DNA of 38,601 nucleotides. Origin: Phialocephala subalpina (lineage: Eukaryota; Ascomycota; Leotiomycetes; Helotiales; Mollisiaceae). The stretch lies in assembly GCA_900073065.1 (NCBI GenBank), contig FJOG01000014.1, positions 131,620 through 170,220 on the forward strand, in the 5' to 3' direction. Positions 13,907 through 23,515 of the stretch are shown here, piece after piece. Numbering within the stretch: position 1 is the stretch's first letter; the number at the start of each line of letters is the position of its first letter. The notes under the pieces are model-generated. The model did not search any database, had not been told where the DNA came from, and saw nothing but the letters and a program-made list of their open reading frames with translations. Made by a program: the position numbers and the translations under genes.

Positions 13907-16156
13907 CTAAAGCAACATACCCTCACCCTCACCCCCAGTTTCCCCACCCGCCAACAAGAAATCATCATCCTCTTCCCAATGCTCACCCCACCCACCACCA
14001 AGCAACATCTCATCCGTCTCCCTCTCAATCGCCAACCTCTCTCGTTCCCCTTCGTCCAACAGATCGAAATCATCATCTTCTTCCTCTTCACCTAGCAAAT
14101 CGTCAAATTCGTCGTCTGATGTGAATTGTGCTAGCATTTCGTCCCATTGACTTCCATCTACTTTCTTGGAATTTTGTTCATCGAGGAGCTTGGGGGTCGA
14201 ATCTTCGTCATCGTCTGCAGGGATATCGGTGGTGGTTTCGATAGTGGATTTCTTGAATAATTTTCGAGTAGCGGAAGGATCGTAGAGAGTTCGTTGCATC
14301 ATTGAGAATAGGCGAGCTTGTACGACGCGGGATATTCGCTCAGATGGATCGATACTCGCATCAACTTTGGAGTCTGGAGCTAGAGGTGAGAGGGGAAGTT
14401 TGGCGAGTTGTTCGAGCTTCTTTCGTAGGGTTGGGGATTGTACGTTCTTGGGCAAGGAGATGGCGAGGGCGTGGGTGAGGGTAGGGAGGAAACGGGAGTT
14501 GTGTGCCATCAATTGTCGGTATCCGGGATTGAACATTGTAGGTGCCAGTTGGGATAATGATGTTTGGGACAATGTTCGTTCCAGGTTAGGTTTCTCGAGT
14601 TGGATATCGGGTGGTAAGCGCATTTTGGGGTACTGGCCTACGATCAAGACCTGAAGTGCGCTATCGAGAAGTTTCCCGGCTACCGAGATGTCTAATAGTG
14701 GGATTGGAGCTCCCGGGGCTTTTTCGTCTCGCAAAGGAGCTATGAGTGGCACCAGTGACAGAGACTCGGACTTCGTTGAAGTGGTGGAAGGCTGTGATAG
14801 GAGAGACGGAGTGTCGTCGCTTAATTGAGAAAGGAGGTCGGTAGGGTCGTCATCTTCGTGAGGTTCATCTTCGGAGACGGGTATGGAGAATAGCATCTCT
14901 TGCTCGCTTTCAGTAGAAGTCGCCGCAAGCTTCCGTCTCGAGTAACGCAGTCGATCGTTCAGCTGCTCTAGTATATGCTGGTGTCAGCGTGTCTACTCAA
15001 ATTTACCTCCACGATGAACGGCTTGCTCACGTCTTTTCAAACCTGTCTGTCTCATCAACTCCTGCTTCTGACTCTCCGTTGGGAATGGAGAGGAGGCATT
15101 GGACTCGAGCCATCCTTCCAAGATATCGATTACCTGCTTTGGAAATCTCTTGCTGCCGCGCGGTGTCGATTCTTTCGCAGATAGATCAAGAATAGAAGGA
15201 TACATATCGGCTTTGTGGCGAATCAGAGATGTTGAGTTTGACTCCCCTAAAGAGCTAACGATATTACGATTTGGTAGGATCGTCCGAAGGGAACCAAACT
15301 TGTCTCCAATAGAGTGTGATAGGTTCTTGAGACTTCTCACAGCGTTCTCAAGCTGTAGCAGATGATCCTTCTGCGGTAACTCAAAGACTTGTTCCAGCAG
15401 CAGGAGATCAAGCTCATTATGTGAATGAAGCTCCTCGACCCGTGGCTCTACCATTTCTGGTTCTCGGATTGTAAGGAAGTCCAACTGAAGCTGTATCCTT
15501 TCCACATCTGCCCGAAGAACATCTCTTGGAGGTATGACATCCGTCTTGTCGAGCAGCCAGCCTCGTGGCCCTGCTTTCGTAGCAGGAGGTGGTGGTCCAT
15601 ATTTGATGGCAATCGATATATCAGGTCGGTTTGATTCGAGGGTATGTACGGTATTGATCTCGAGACTCGGCAAAAGAGATAGCTGAGGCCATATCTACAG
15701 GAGTCAGTACAAGCGAAATATCGAAAGAAGCAGAACTCACTTTGGCATCACTCAAGCGTCTCTCGAGACTTTCCAAGAGAGCCAACCGCTGAGTCTTGTC
15801 TAGACGCTTGCTATTGAACAAGATAGTGATATCTAGAGAGCACCCTATACCTCGGGAGGTCCAAATGTGTCCAGATGTTAGTGCTTTGAGGATATTAGTA
15901 TGATTGGAAGTAGCAATAGATTGTGGTAGCTGGAGAGATGCGGTAGAGATGGCCGAAAGCTGTATCTTGTCTGCCGAGTTCGTCAGGAGAACATGCCCAA
16001 GCTCTAATGTTCCTAGAGGCATTGCAGATGTCGTCGCGGACATCTGCATCCGCCGAGCTGTGGACTGCTGAAGTCCTTGGTCTCCAGAATTGAGCACGCG
16101 ACAGGCCAACGAAAGTACAGACGGAAGTGCTGATTGAACTGAAGAGAAAGAATTGC
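13907..16156 (-). CDS. KN-homeodomain-like protein with acidic tail (5' end unresolved)
   Basis: Three exons are clear: 16156-15741, 15694-15031 and 14967-13907, joined by introns of 46 bp (15695-15740, gtgagt...tag) and 63 bp (14968-15030). They give about 713 residues in one frame. A further first exon must exist: the acceptor at 16157 has a perfect ACTAATAC branch site, but no in-frame ATG was found upstream. After a long N-terminal region (GPRGWLLDKTDVIPPRD), residues across the second intron read FPKQVIDILEGWLESN, PFPTESQKQELMRQTGL, then QQLNDRLRYSRRK. This follows the TALE/KN homeobox layout (helix 1, PYPTE loop, TGL turn, helix 3). Helix 3 has RLxY where the family has WFxN. The C-terminus is strongly acidic (DDEFDDLLGEEEEDDDFDLL). 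DNA binding by the usual mode is doubtful. I do not recognise the N-terminal domain. Confidence 0.65.
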
Positions 16157-16721
16157 CTGCAGATGTCAATTGAGATGTATTAGTATGTTATAGCATGTTC
16201 TTGAATCGTGGCAGACTCCGAATGTGACCGTGTGAAGTCTGAGGACGGTGATGTTTTGTTTGAGCTCAGTTGGAGTTGAGATCTTGGTGTTCCACCAGAA
16301 TTCCGCCTCGACTTCACCGCCTCCGAATCCGGTTAAGCCCTTATGTCATCCCGCGTTGATTGGGTCTCGATTTCCTCTCCTCCAAAACTCAACCAAGCAA
16401 TCCTTTTTCCGCACTCTCGACTGCACGCAATGACGCCGCTCTGCCGTTAACCCGAGAATAACGAGTCTTGCCCGAAAGATACCCACGCCGACGTCCACAC
16501 GAGACCAGCAAAACCGATAACCCGCTGAGGCAAGCACCTCCACCCACCTCCACCATGGCGCTCAGCAATGTGGGATCAATTGTCCTCAATCTCCTAATTT
16601 TCATCACCACTCTTGTCAATTTTAGCTATGCGCTGACATCGATGGAACCGCTACTGCTCATCGTCCTCTACGCAATCTCCAAGATCTTCGTCACTCCGCC
16701 AGAGACCGGCATCTTTGCGAA
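16157..16721. other. Divergent 5' region between homeodomain-like gene and SSU1
   Basis: Holds the missing first exon or leader of the minus-strand gene and the SSU1 promoter. One minus-strand frame (about 16190-16320) looks coding (EAEFWWNTKISTPTELKQNI) but has no start codon, so it may be part of the unresolved first exon. Confidence 0.4.
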
Positions 16722-16755
16722 ATGTCAACACAAAGACCTCTACCAAGACGGATGA
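16555..16755 (+). CDS. Hydrophobic upstream ORF overlapping the SSU1 start
   Basis: ATG at 16555 follows a purine/pyrimidine-rich leader with a good context (CACCATGG). It encodes 66 residues rich in Leu, Ile and Val (VGSIVLNLLIFITTLVNF, EPLLLIVLYAISKIFV), enough for two membrane segments. Its stop (16753-16755) overlaps the second in-frame ATG of SSU1 (16752-16754) as ATGA. It could be a translated small membrane protein or a regulatory uORF for SSU1, or chance. Nothing in the peptide is recognised. Confidence 0.35.
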   Translation: MALSNVGSIVLNLLIFITTLVNFSYALTSMEPLLLIVLYAISKIFVTPPETGIFAKCQHKDLYQDG

Positions 16756-18494
16756 TCGCAATTGTTCCTGAGAATGGCTACGAATCACCACGATCACCAG
16801 AGAGCAGCGGGTTCTTCTTTGGCAATGGCATACATAAAGAAGGGGAGAGGAGAAGGAACCCATTCGCAGACAGCGAAGATGCAAGAGTAGAAGATACAGA
16901 TGTTGAAATAAAGGATACTATCGCAGCAGAAGATAACATGGAAGCAGCCTGCCAAGAAGAGCAGCGGAAAGAAGATGCGCCTACGCGGAGGACAGTTGGC
17001 TTTCGAGACCGTGTGGGATGCTATACATGGACGTGGTTCACGATGACCATGGCTACGGGAGGAATTGCCAACGTACTACATTCAAGTAATGGACTCGATA
17101 CCTACAAAGTTCTGTTCTGACATTGCGTAGTACCATATCGCTCTGACTGGCTTCGCATCCTTGGAGTGATTGTGTTCCTGTTCAACATTGTACTTTTCCT
17201 CGTTAATTGCCTTTTCATTACACTGAGATTCAGATGGAATCCCGGTTCTTTCAGAGGTTCTTTCACCAGTCCTTCTGAATCTCTTTTTGTTCCTGCTTGT
17301 GTAAGCGTTCTTCCTTTCTCTATAGCTGGCTGTTGCTGACCCAATTGCAGGTTGTCTCGTAAGCGCGAACCAATGCACAACAAGAGTTCGGCCGCTGATC
17401 TATCTTTAGAGTTGGGACAATCCTCATCAACATGAGCCAGTATGGCATATCAGAAACAAGCGAATGGTTTCAGAGAATGATGCAAGTGTTCTTCTGGGCG
17501 TACGTCGCCTTGAGCTTCCTAGCAAGTTCTGGACTCTATTTGATTATCTGGTCGACACAGTATGTCAAACCCAATCAATGTCCTTCCTTGTGCTGATACT
17601 TGCTCAGAACCTTCCCAATTCACACAATGACACCCATATGGATTTTCCCAGCATATCCTCTCCTTCTCATGGCTCCATTCGCCGCGAATCTCATCGATGC
17701 CTTGCCCAATTCTGCTGCTGCTGCTCGCATCAATGCTATTTCTATAACGTTCGGCGCTCTTTGTATTCAAGGCACGGGCTTTCTCGTGAGCTTGATGATC
17801 TACAGTGCCTTTATTTATCGTCTCATGACTCAAAAGTTACCTCGAGAGACTACGAGACCAGGCATGGTAAGCGGCTCAAAGCCTGTTTGCTTTCCATTAC
17901 TGACCCTCCCAGTTCGTCTCCGTGGGCCCATCTGGCTTCACAGTCGCCGGCCTAGTCCATCTAGGCAACACCGTCACCCCCAAAGTCATGCCCTCCGGCT
18001 TCCAAGGCAATACCGATGCAGCATTCGTCATTAAACTCCTCTCCGACCTAGCAGGACTATGGATGTGGGGACTCTGTCTCTGGTTCTTCGTCGTTAGTGT
18101 TGGGGCTCATTGGCAAGTAATGCCGCCCAGGAATCCGGAGCATCATATTCAGTTTGATATGACTTGGTACCTCCTCCCACCTTTACCTCTCTCTCATTCT
18201 CCCAATCCTGGCACTTCTGACGATTGCAGGTTCTCATTTGTCTTCCCAAACACAGCACTAGTGACAGCAACTCAAGCCCTCGGTAAATCCCTCAATTCCG
18301 ACGGTCTAAAGATCTTCGGAACTGTGATGGCTGTCCTGCTTGTTGTTCTTTGGTTCTTCGTTTTCGGCATGATGATAAGAGCCTTATGGCTAAGGAGACT
18401 ACTTTGGCCAGGAGAGATTGATGGAGCGAAAGCTTCCAGAAGGAGGTGGATAGCGAAGATGGAGGACGCTGCTGCGAAGGAGCAGAGGAGCTGA
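16722..18494 (+). CDS. SSU1: SSU1-type sulfite efflux pump (TDT family)
   Basis: Seven exons (16722-17085, 17131-17300, 17351-17358, 17410-17559, 17608-17866, 17913-18166, 18230-18494) give 489 residues with every junction in frame. The TDT family exports sulfite, and relatives move C4-dicarboxylates or act as plant SLAC1 anion channels. The cytosolic N-terminus (about 90 residues) is acidic. The membrane domain opens with WTWFTMTMATGGIANVL and has about ten helices. Family landmarks are VGTILINMSQYG, MTPIWIFPAYPLLLMAPFAA, SVGPSGFTVAGLVHLG and FSFVFPNTALVTATQALG. All introns are 45-63 bp. Exon 3 is only 8 nt and is required for the frame. The start could also be the Met at 16752. Location is presumably the plasma membrane. 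Confidence 0.93.
17351..17358 (+). other. 8-nucleotide micro-exon of SSU1
   Basis: GTTGTCTC lies between two well-formed introns: 17301-17350 (gtaagc, CTGAC branch, CAG) and 17359-17409 (gtaagc, CTGAT branch, TAG). With it, the protein reads PACVVSVGTILIN, as in SSU1 relatives. Skipping it shifts the frame, and retaining either intron brings a stop. Confidence 0.85.
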
Positions 18495-19627
18495 TTCAGA
18501 CACGAAATACGATCAATGCTCCTTCTAAACCCCACTTCTTCTCTCAGCGATGTCAAATGGTTTCTACCTTCGCAAGTGCGATGATGGTGGGGTTACAAGA
18601 TTCGTATTTTGTGATCAAGGCGTGCTATTTTACTCGTTTCTAATCATCTGCGCACCAATGTCGGAGATGCTCGCAATGCTCAGCAGCCAGACGCCATTTG
18701 AGAATCTTCAAATCCTGACACGTTTTTCTTCATCACTTCCATATGCGCTGCGGTTTGCATCTATTCTATTCACGGCTGAGCGAGCGCAAGTGCCTGTCCA
18801 TTTAAGCTCGTGGCTTACTGCTGTGAAATGTTGCACGGCATGCGGCTCGATGTCCAGGTGACTCTAGGATCATTGGTTGAGTTCATACTGAGATCAGATG
18901 GAAGTTTGTTCTGATCCATGACTGCGAGAGATTCTTCGCCGCCTGGATGCGCTTCTCTCCGTAGAGAATGTATCATTGGTCTCTATGTTAGGCGACCTTT
19001 TGCAAGTACCTAGGTAGCGCGGGACACTGGTTAGTTTCTACCAGCCGATGAAATGGCATTCACGATCTCTCGCATGTTCAACTATCAGCTAGTATGTCTT
19101 CATATTGTTCTATGCAGTTCTGTCACTCGATTTCCATCAAAACCAGATTTTATCATATATCACGTGAATTATAACACGTGCACTGTTTTCTTGCAATCTC
19201 TTCTCTGGCCCCGTTCCTTGTGGGAGCCCACAGCGGGAAGATGACGAAGTCAGTACATCTATCCCGCAACCTCTTTCCCTCGTCAGGAAATAGGATCTCT
19301 TGAGCCTCAAATCCATTCATGTGCTTCAGTGCCGTTGTGCGTGCTCGGCAGTGCATCTCAACCCCTGACGAGGGCGAAAGCCACGCAAGACCAGCGTTGC
19401 TCACTCACGCAAGAAGATAAAAATTAGCAAACTCCCCTCCCCTCGAGAGAAGGAGATTTCGCACTTCAAGCACGCATTTTTGGTGTGTGTAACCTTCGAC
19501 AGCCTCACTTTACACATCCTTGTCATCGCCCTCTTCGCCCTCAAGGCGCACTTCCAACCAATCTGAGCCCTAGCTCTCGCCCTTATCATGCAGGCGCACA
19601 ACCACGAAGAGAAATTAGACGAATGAA
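18495..19627. other. Intergenic: SSU1 3' end and second C2H2 gene promoter
   Basis: About 1.1 kb. ORFs at 18550-18861 and 19053-19244 lack any motif and are treated as chance. Two CACGTG sites lie at 19161-19180, and a CT-rich leader precedes the ATG at 19628. Confidence 0.5.
19161..19180. promoter_or_regulatory. Paired CACGTG sites
   Basis: CACGTG occurs at 19161-19166 and 19175-19180, 14 bp apart start to start, about 450 bp upstream of the second C2H2 gene. CACGTG binds bHLH factors such as Cbf1-type proteins. The pairing makes a real site more plausible; function is inferred. Confidence 0.4.
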
Positions 19628-20691
19628 ATGGAGACTTTACCTACCTCAGAGGTGCCACTTGATCCCAATTGGGGATTTAGTGGCGCTGAGGTTGGGTAAG
19701 TTTTTTTTTTTACTCTACTAACTTTTACAGCCTCACGATTCTTCGAAGCCCGCAGTTGAACCCCGCCGCCGCCGTCATTGGCCAGCCCATTGAGGATGTG
19801 AACGAAATCACATCAGCCTTGTTTGGAAACACCCAATCAGCAACTGGTCGGACACCTCGGGCGGAATCTTGCGAGGGGACACTCCTTGACGCTGCAGCCT
19901 ATGGCAGCAGAAATTATGGATATCATGTGGGGCCTCAAGTGGCAATAGACCGCGAGCTCAAGGAAAGGCACGCATTCCGACAGCAGGGAGAACATTATCA
20001 ACATCATCATTTCAATGCCTACGCATGCCCAACTCAGCTTCCTGCTCCTGAGTACCTGGATCTTGGGAGCTTCAACGGTGCCTCGGCTGCGACGGACCAG
20101 AATGTCGTCAAGTCCCTGCCTGGGTGGGACCAGATGAGCAATAGCTTGTACTCAGAATACGGTTCGGGGTTCGAATTCTCACAAGCAACCATCCTCACTC
20201 CTGAAAATGCTCCTCAACTCCAAGATCTCCCCAACCAGGCTGAAGAATGGATGGTAGACCCAGCCAGTTACGCCACTGGGCCATTGCTTTTGCGACCTGA
20301 CTTTCCTTTCAGCAACTTAAATCCTCAAAAACAATTCAACCAGCAAGGACAGTTCGATTATCAAGGACAGTTCGGTTATCAAGGACAGTTCGGTCAGCAG
20401 AGACAATTCACTCCACAAGGTCATGCCCAAGTCGTGGTCGCCGCACCGGCAGCAACACCGGCACCAGGTGTGGCCGTCTTTGCCTGCACCGCTGGCTGTC
20501 AAGCTGCCTTCAAGCGCGATGCTGATCGTGTCCGTCATGAAGCTTCTGTGCATGGCATCAACGCGATGCTTCATTTCTGCCACGTCCAAGGATGCCCAAA
20601 GTCCCACGGAGCGGGGTACAAGCGCAAGGACAAGTTGGCGGAGCACCTGTGGAAGAAGCATGCTAACTTGGGGTTTGTGAAGAGAGTCTAA
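19628..20691 (+). CDS. C2H2 zinc-finger protein with QF hexapeptide repeats
   Basis: Exon 1 (19628-19695) encodes METLPTSEVPLDPNWGF. A 35-nt intron (19696-19730) with GTAAG, a T run, perfect CTACTAAC branch and ACAG joins it in frame to exon 2 (19731-20691), 342 residues in all. The next acceptor (19755) would bring an immediate stop. The N-terminal two thirds are low-complexity, rich in Gln, Asn, Tyr and Gly, with five consecutive QF-xxQG hexapeptides. The C-terminus has two C2H2 fingers: CTAGCQAAFKRDADRVRH...H and CHVQGCPKSHGAGYKRKDKLAEH...H, the second with the RKDKLxEH signature also seen in the gene at 11769. Probably a nuclear regulator. The intron is shorter than usual fungal introns; a collapsed T homopolymer in the assembly could explain this. 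Confidence 0.75.
20332..20421 (+). repeat. Five 18-bp coding repeats (QF-xxQG)
   Basis: Exact 18-bp spacing: units start at 20332, 20350, 20368, 20386 and 20404. They encode QFNQQG, QFDYQG, QFGYQG, QFGQQR and QFTPQG. The array is in frame and in the disordered part of the C2H2 protein. Confidence 0.9.
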
Positions 20692-21137
20692 GGAGAAAGA
20701 GTTTAGAGTTTAGGAGAGGATGGGCATGACGAATTTCTTTTGTGCTTTCTTTGCAGCTGCGAAAACAGTGTTCCAGTCTTTTTAGCAGGGTATCGGATAT
20801 TTTCCTTGTTCGGATGTCTTGTTGGGTTGAGGGACATTGAGGATTGGTTTTCTTTGCCAGTTGCATTCGTTGATTCTTGCACTTTGTACTTTCCTTCGAA
20901 AAGGGTCGTTCATTAGCTCTTTTTACAATGTTGATTGCCTTCTTCCTTGAAAATTCACCCGAGACTTGATACTATTTGTTGCTGTCCTTGCTCAATGCCC
21001 GCGCTTTCAATCCCCACTCCTGTGCGAAAACCGCACCGTCACTGCTTGCACACCCTTATAAAGCCGTCCATAAAGCCCCAAACACCACAACCCTCAATTG
21101 GTGAAATTGACACTGATGTTTCGAACGGCAAACCAAA
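20692..21137. other. Intergenic, nothing recognised
   Basis: Convergent 3' flanks of the C2H2 gene and the small minus-strand gene. The plus-strand ORF starting at 20935 has no recognisable features. Confidence 0.5.
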
Positions 21138-21512
21138 TCAATACCAAAGTGACGGATCTGTCCCAAAAGGTGTTCCGTACACTAGATCATAGTCAAGACC
21201 AGGATACAAGCTAGAACGGAGGTAGGGTCTCCACGAATTGTCTTTGAGTTTTTCCTTCTCATCTAGTCCCTTCTCATCCGTTGACTCGGTATTGTGGTGT
21301 TGAGATTGATGTTCATTCAGAAATGGTGAGTGGCTGTTCTCCGAAGAGATTTGTTCGCTGTCGCTGGAGAGATTGTCACCGCACTTCTGGCAGTGTGCTT
21401 TATCTGGAGAGGAGAGATATACTCCAAAGCAACAACCCGTGAAACTCGCGAGAACAACAAAATACCGAGCGCCATGTTGATGGTTGCTGAATCTCTGTGG
21501 AATCTCAGCCAT
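21138..21512 (-). CDS. Small hypothetical single-pass protein
   Basis: An uninterrupted 124-residue frame. Residues 1-15 are polar, followed by a hydrophobic segment (YFVVLASFTGCCFGVYL) that could be a membrane anchor. A charged Ser/Glu/His-rich region follows, then a conserved-looking end (YLRSSLYPGLDYDLVYGTPFG, quoted in part). The C-terminal pattern looks constrained rather than random. I do not recognise the family. An overlapping plus-strand ORF (21330-21803) has less protein-like composition. Confidence 0.45.
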   Translation of the reverse strand: MAEIPQRFSNHQHGARYFVVLASFTGCCFGVYLSSPDKAHCQKCGDNLSSDSEQISSENSHSPFLNEHQSQHHNTESTDEKGLDEKEKLKDNSWRPYLRSSLYPGLDYDLVYGTPFGTDPSLWY

Positions 21513-22078
21513 GGTTCATCCGAAAAGCTCGAGTTGGAAGAAGAGGTACAAGATGTGTACGAGTTGGGATTTGAGAAATGTTTGGCTGCGTTGGAAATTT
21601 GGCCGAGTAGATTTTCTCACCAAAGGGGTCCAAGCTTCAATCCTTTTTTAAGATGTAAGGTTTTTGACTGCAAGGTGGACGTAGACGTGTTGGCCTCTGA
21701 TATAAAAGTAGATTGTGATTTGAACTGTTGGATAACGATTTGGACCGAGGCACAAGACTCACTATTTCCCGAAGCGGGCGCTACGGGAGGGACCGCACTG
21801 TAGCGTCACAGTAGCAGAGCCCATCGCCCCGACGAAGTATTCTCAAGAACGTGGTACTAAAACATGACGCCGCTGTCTCTGCAAAGAGGATGTCCCAAGT
21901 CACGAATAGAGTGAATAACAAAAGGGGCTGAGAAGTGTTTTATTAGCTGTTTCGTGGCGCTTCGAAGTTCGGAGTGCCTATAATTGTGACATTTTTAGCC
22001 AGCCAAAGCGAGCGAAAGCCTGAATTATAGCGACGCATCCCTGGAATTGCTGCCCGAAAAACTCCTTGGTTATCACCG
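21513..22078. other. Intergenic, nothing recognised
   Basis: Region between the small membrane protein and the 3' end of the first CHORD-like gene. No convincing ORF or repeat. Confidence 0.5.
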
Positions 22079-23144
22079 TTACTTCACCCTCACGTGCTTC
22101 CCCTTTTTGCACCCTTCTTCACTGATAGCTTTCTCGCAACATGACCAAACGAATCCCTCTTCGTACTCCGATTCATCGACAAGCGTTGAAATTACTCCAC
22201 CAACCCCCTCATCATGATCATCCCAGAAGCCATCCTCATCCGTTGGGATCTTGGTCCCTGTTCCGAAATTAGCCATCACACATCCTTGGAAATCTTGAAA
22301 TCAGCACAAACCTGGATGATGAAGACAAGCAGTTCTCTTATTCTCATACACGTTGAATCGCTGACGACATCTTTGGCACCTCGCCTTCTCAACGACCTGC
22401 GCCTCCCCAACCGTAATCGTCACTTGAGTGACTTTCCTCTTCTGTCCTCGTTTAGGGGCAATGACCGGAGCCTTGTTAACAATAAGATTGACGGACGCTT
22501 TGTGCTTCGTCGACTTGCAGCCCGGGTTGTTTCCCTCTTCATCGCAGCAACTCCATATAAAGCCTGATGCCATTTCATAATCATCTTCGAAGTCGCTATA
22601 TGGCCCGTGGCATTGAGGATCATGATCTGCCCAAACATCTGCCTCGTAGTCGTTTTCTTTCATTCCTGTTTCGGTCAGCCAAGTCAGAAGTGGAGAGGAA
22701 GGTGAATAAGATACCTGTGTGCCACAAGCAGTCTCCTTTCTCGTTATTCGTGACATCGAATTCCTCATCGCAATGCTCGCATTTTGCAAATCTTGGCGCA
22801 AGCTCATCGTCTGCTTTAGCGATAAACTTCTTCTCTTTCTTATTGCGTGTTGGAGTATCGTCGTCATCGCTCCCCTCTTCAGTTTCTAAGGACTCGTCGT
22901 CTTCAGCATCTTCGGATTCGGTATTTGCATGATAGCGAACAATGTCCTTTCCTTGCACCAGACACTCTCTTTCTAGAGCTCCTCGCAAATCCGCCATGCT
23001 TTCACAGTAACGGACTATCAAAGCTCGGAGCCTGGTTTCTGGCAGAGTATCGACAGCATCTCGCAGTGCGTCTGAGACGACAGACTTCGGTGGAGCAGCA
23101 CGACCAATTTTTCGTGTTGAGCTTCGAGTTTTCTTGGGAGGCAT
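22079..23144 (-). CDS. CHORD-like Cys/His protein, two modules (copy A)
   Basis: Three exons (23144-22715, 22665-22312, 22257-22079; introns of 49 and 54 bp, both in phase 1 after the HxG codon) encode 320 residues. Residues 1-20 are basic. A helical module follows (DAVDTLPETRLRALIVRYCE, ending VQGKDIVRYHANTESED), then an acidic linker. Cys/His module 1 reads CEHCDEEFDVTNNEKGDCLWHTG, then VWADHDPQCHG, GFIWSCC, GCKSTKH (the first quoted with its splice join). Module 2 reads CQRCRQRFNVYENK, CLHHPG, DGFWDDHDEGVGG, GFVWSCC, GCKKGKH. The order CxxC-F-N-CxxH-G, W-CC, GC-H resembles CHORD zinc modules, known from SGT1/RAR1-type chaperone partners, though the CxxC spacing differs. Module 2 has lost the Cys-His pair before the CC. 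Function unknown. Confidence 0.72.
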
Positions 23145-23515
23145 GGTTCGATTGGGGGTGATGTTGAAGTGTTTGCCTTCTGACGAATGATTCGGGTCGT
23201 TGAAGATTGATTGAGAAAAATTATTTTGCTGAAGGACATTGAGAAGCTGGAGGACGCGACGATGTCAACAAAACATTTCGTATCGTGTCCCCTGCAATCG
23301 CGGCATCAGCTGCTCACGGACTATCCTCAATTGGGAAATTGCAAGGTAACATTGTTTGCGAGGAATCGTACAAAGTAGAAAGGGACAAGATTGGAGACAA
23401 TATTAAAATGAAAAAAACAAATGATCCGAGAACGGGGCGGTTCAAAAGCATGAGAGATTTCGGGCTTCTTCGGCTCCAAGGCACGCTGGATTTTAGTAGC
23501 CGAAATGCTGTAAAT
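23145..23515. other. Upstream region of copy A
   Basis: About 370 bp between copy A and decayed copy B. It includes GACGCGACGA near 23254, similar to the CGCGACG core upstream of copies C and D. No gene seen. Confidence 0.4.

Noticed and set aside
13673..14124. Plus-strand Pro/His-rich ORFs
   Set aside because: Mirror of the acidic Glu/Asp/Gly tail of the minus-strand homeodomain-like gene.
20161..20185. GGTTCGAATTC resembling a tRNA T-loop
   Set aside because: Lies in the C2H2 coding frame and no cloverleaf could be traced; similar GGTTCGAA words at 2486 and 12487 fail likewise.
21330..21803. 157-residue plus-strand ORF
   Set aside because: Overlaps the minus-strand 124-residue frame, has poorer composition and no motif; not fully excluded.
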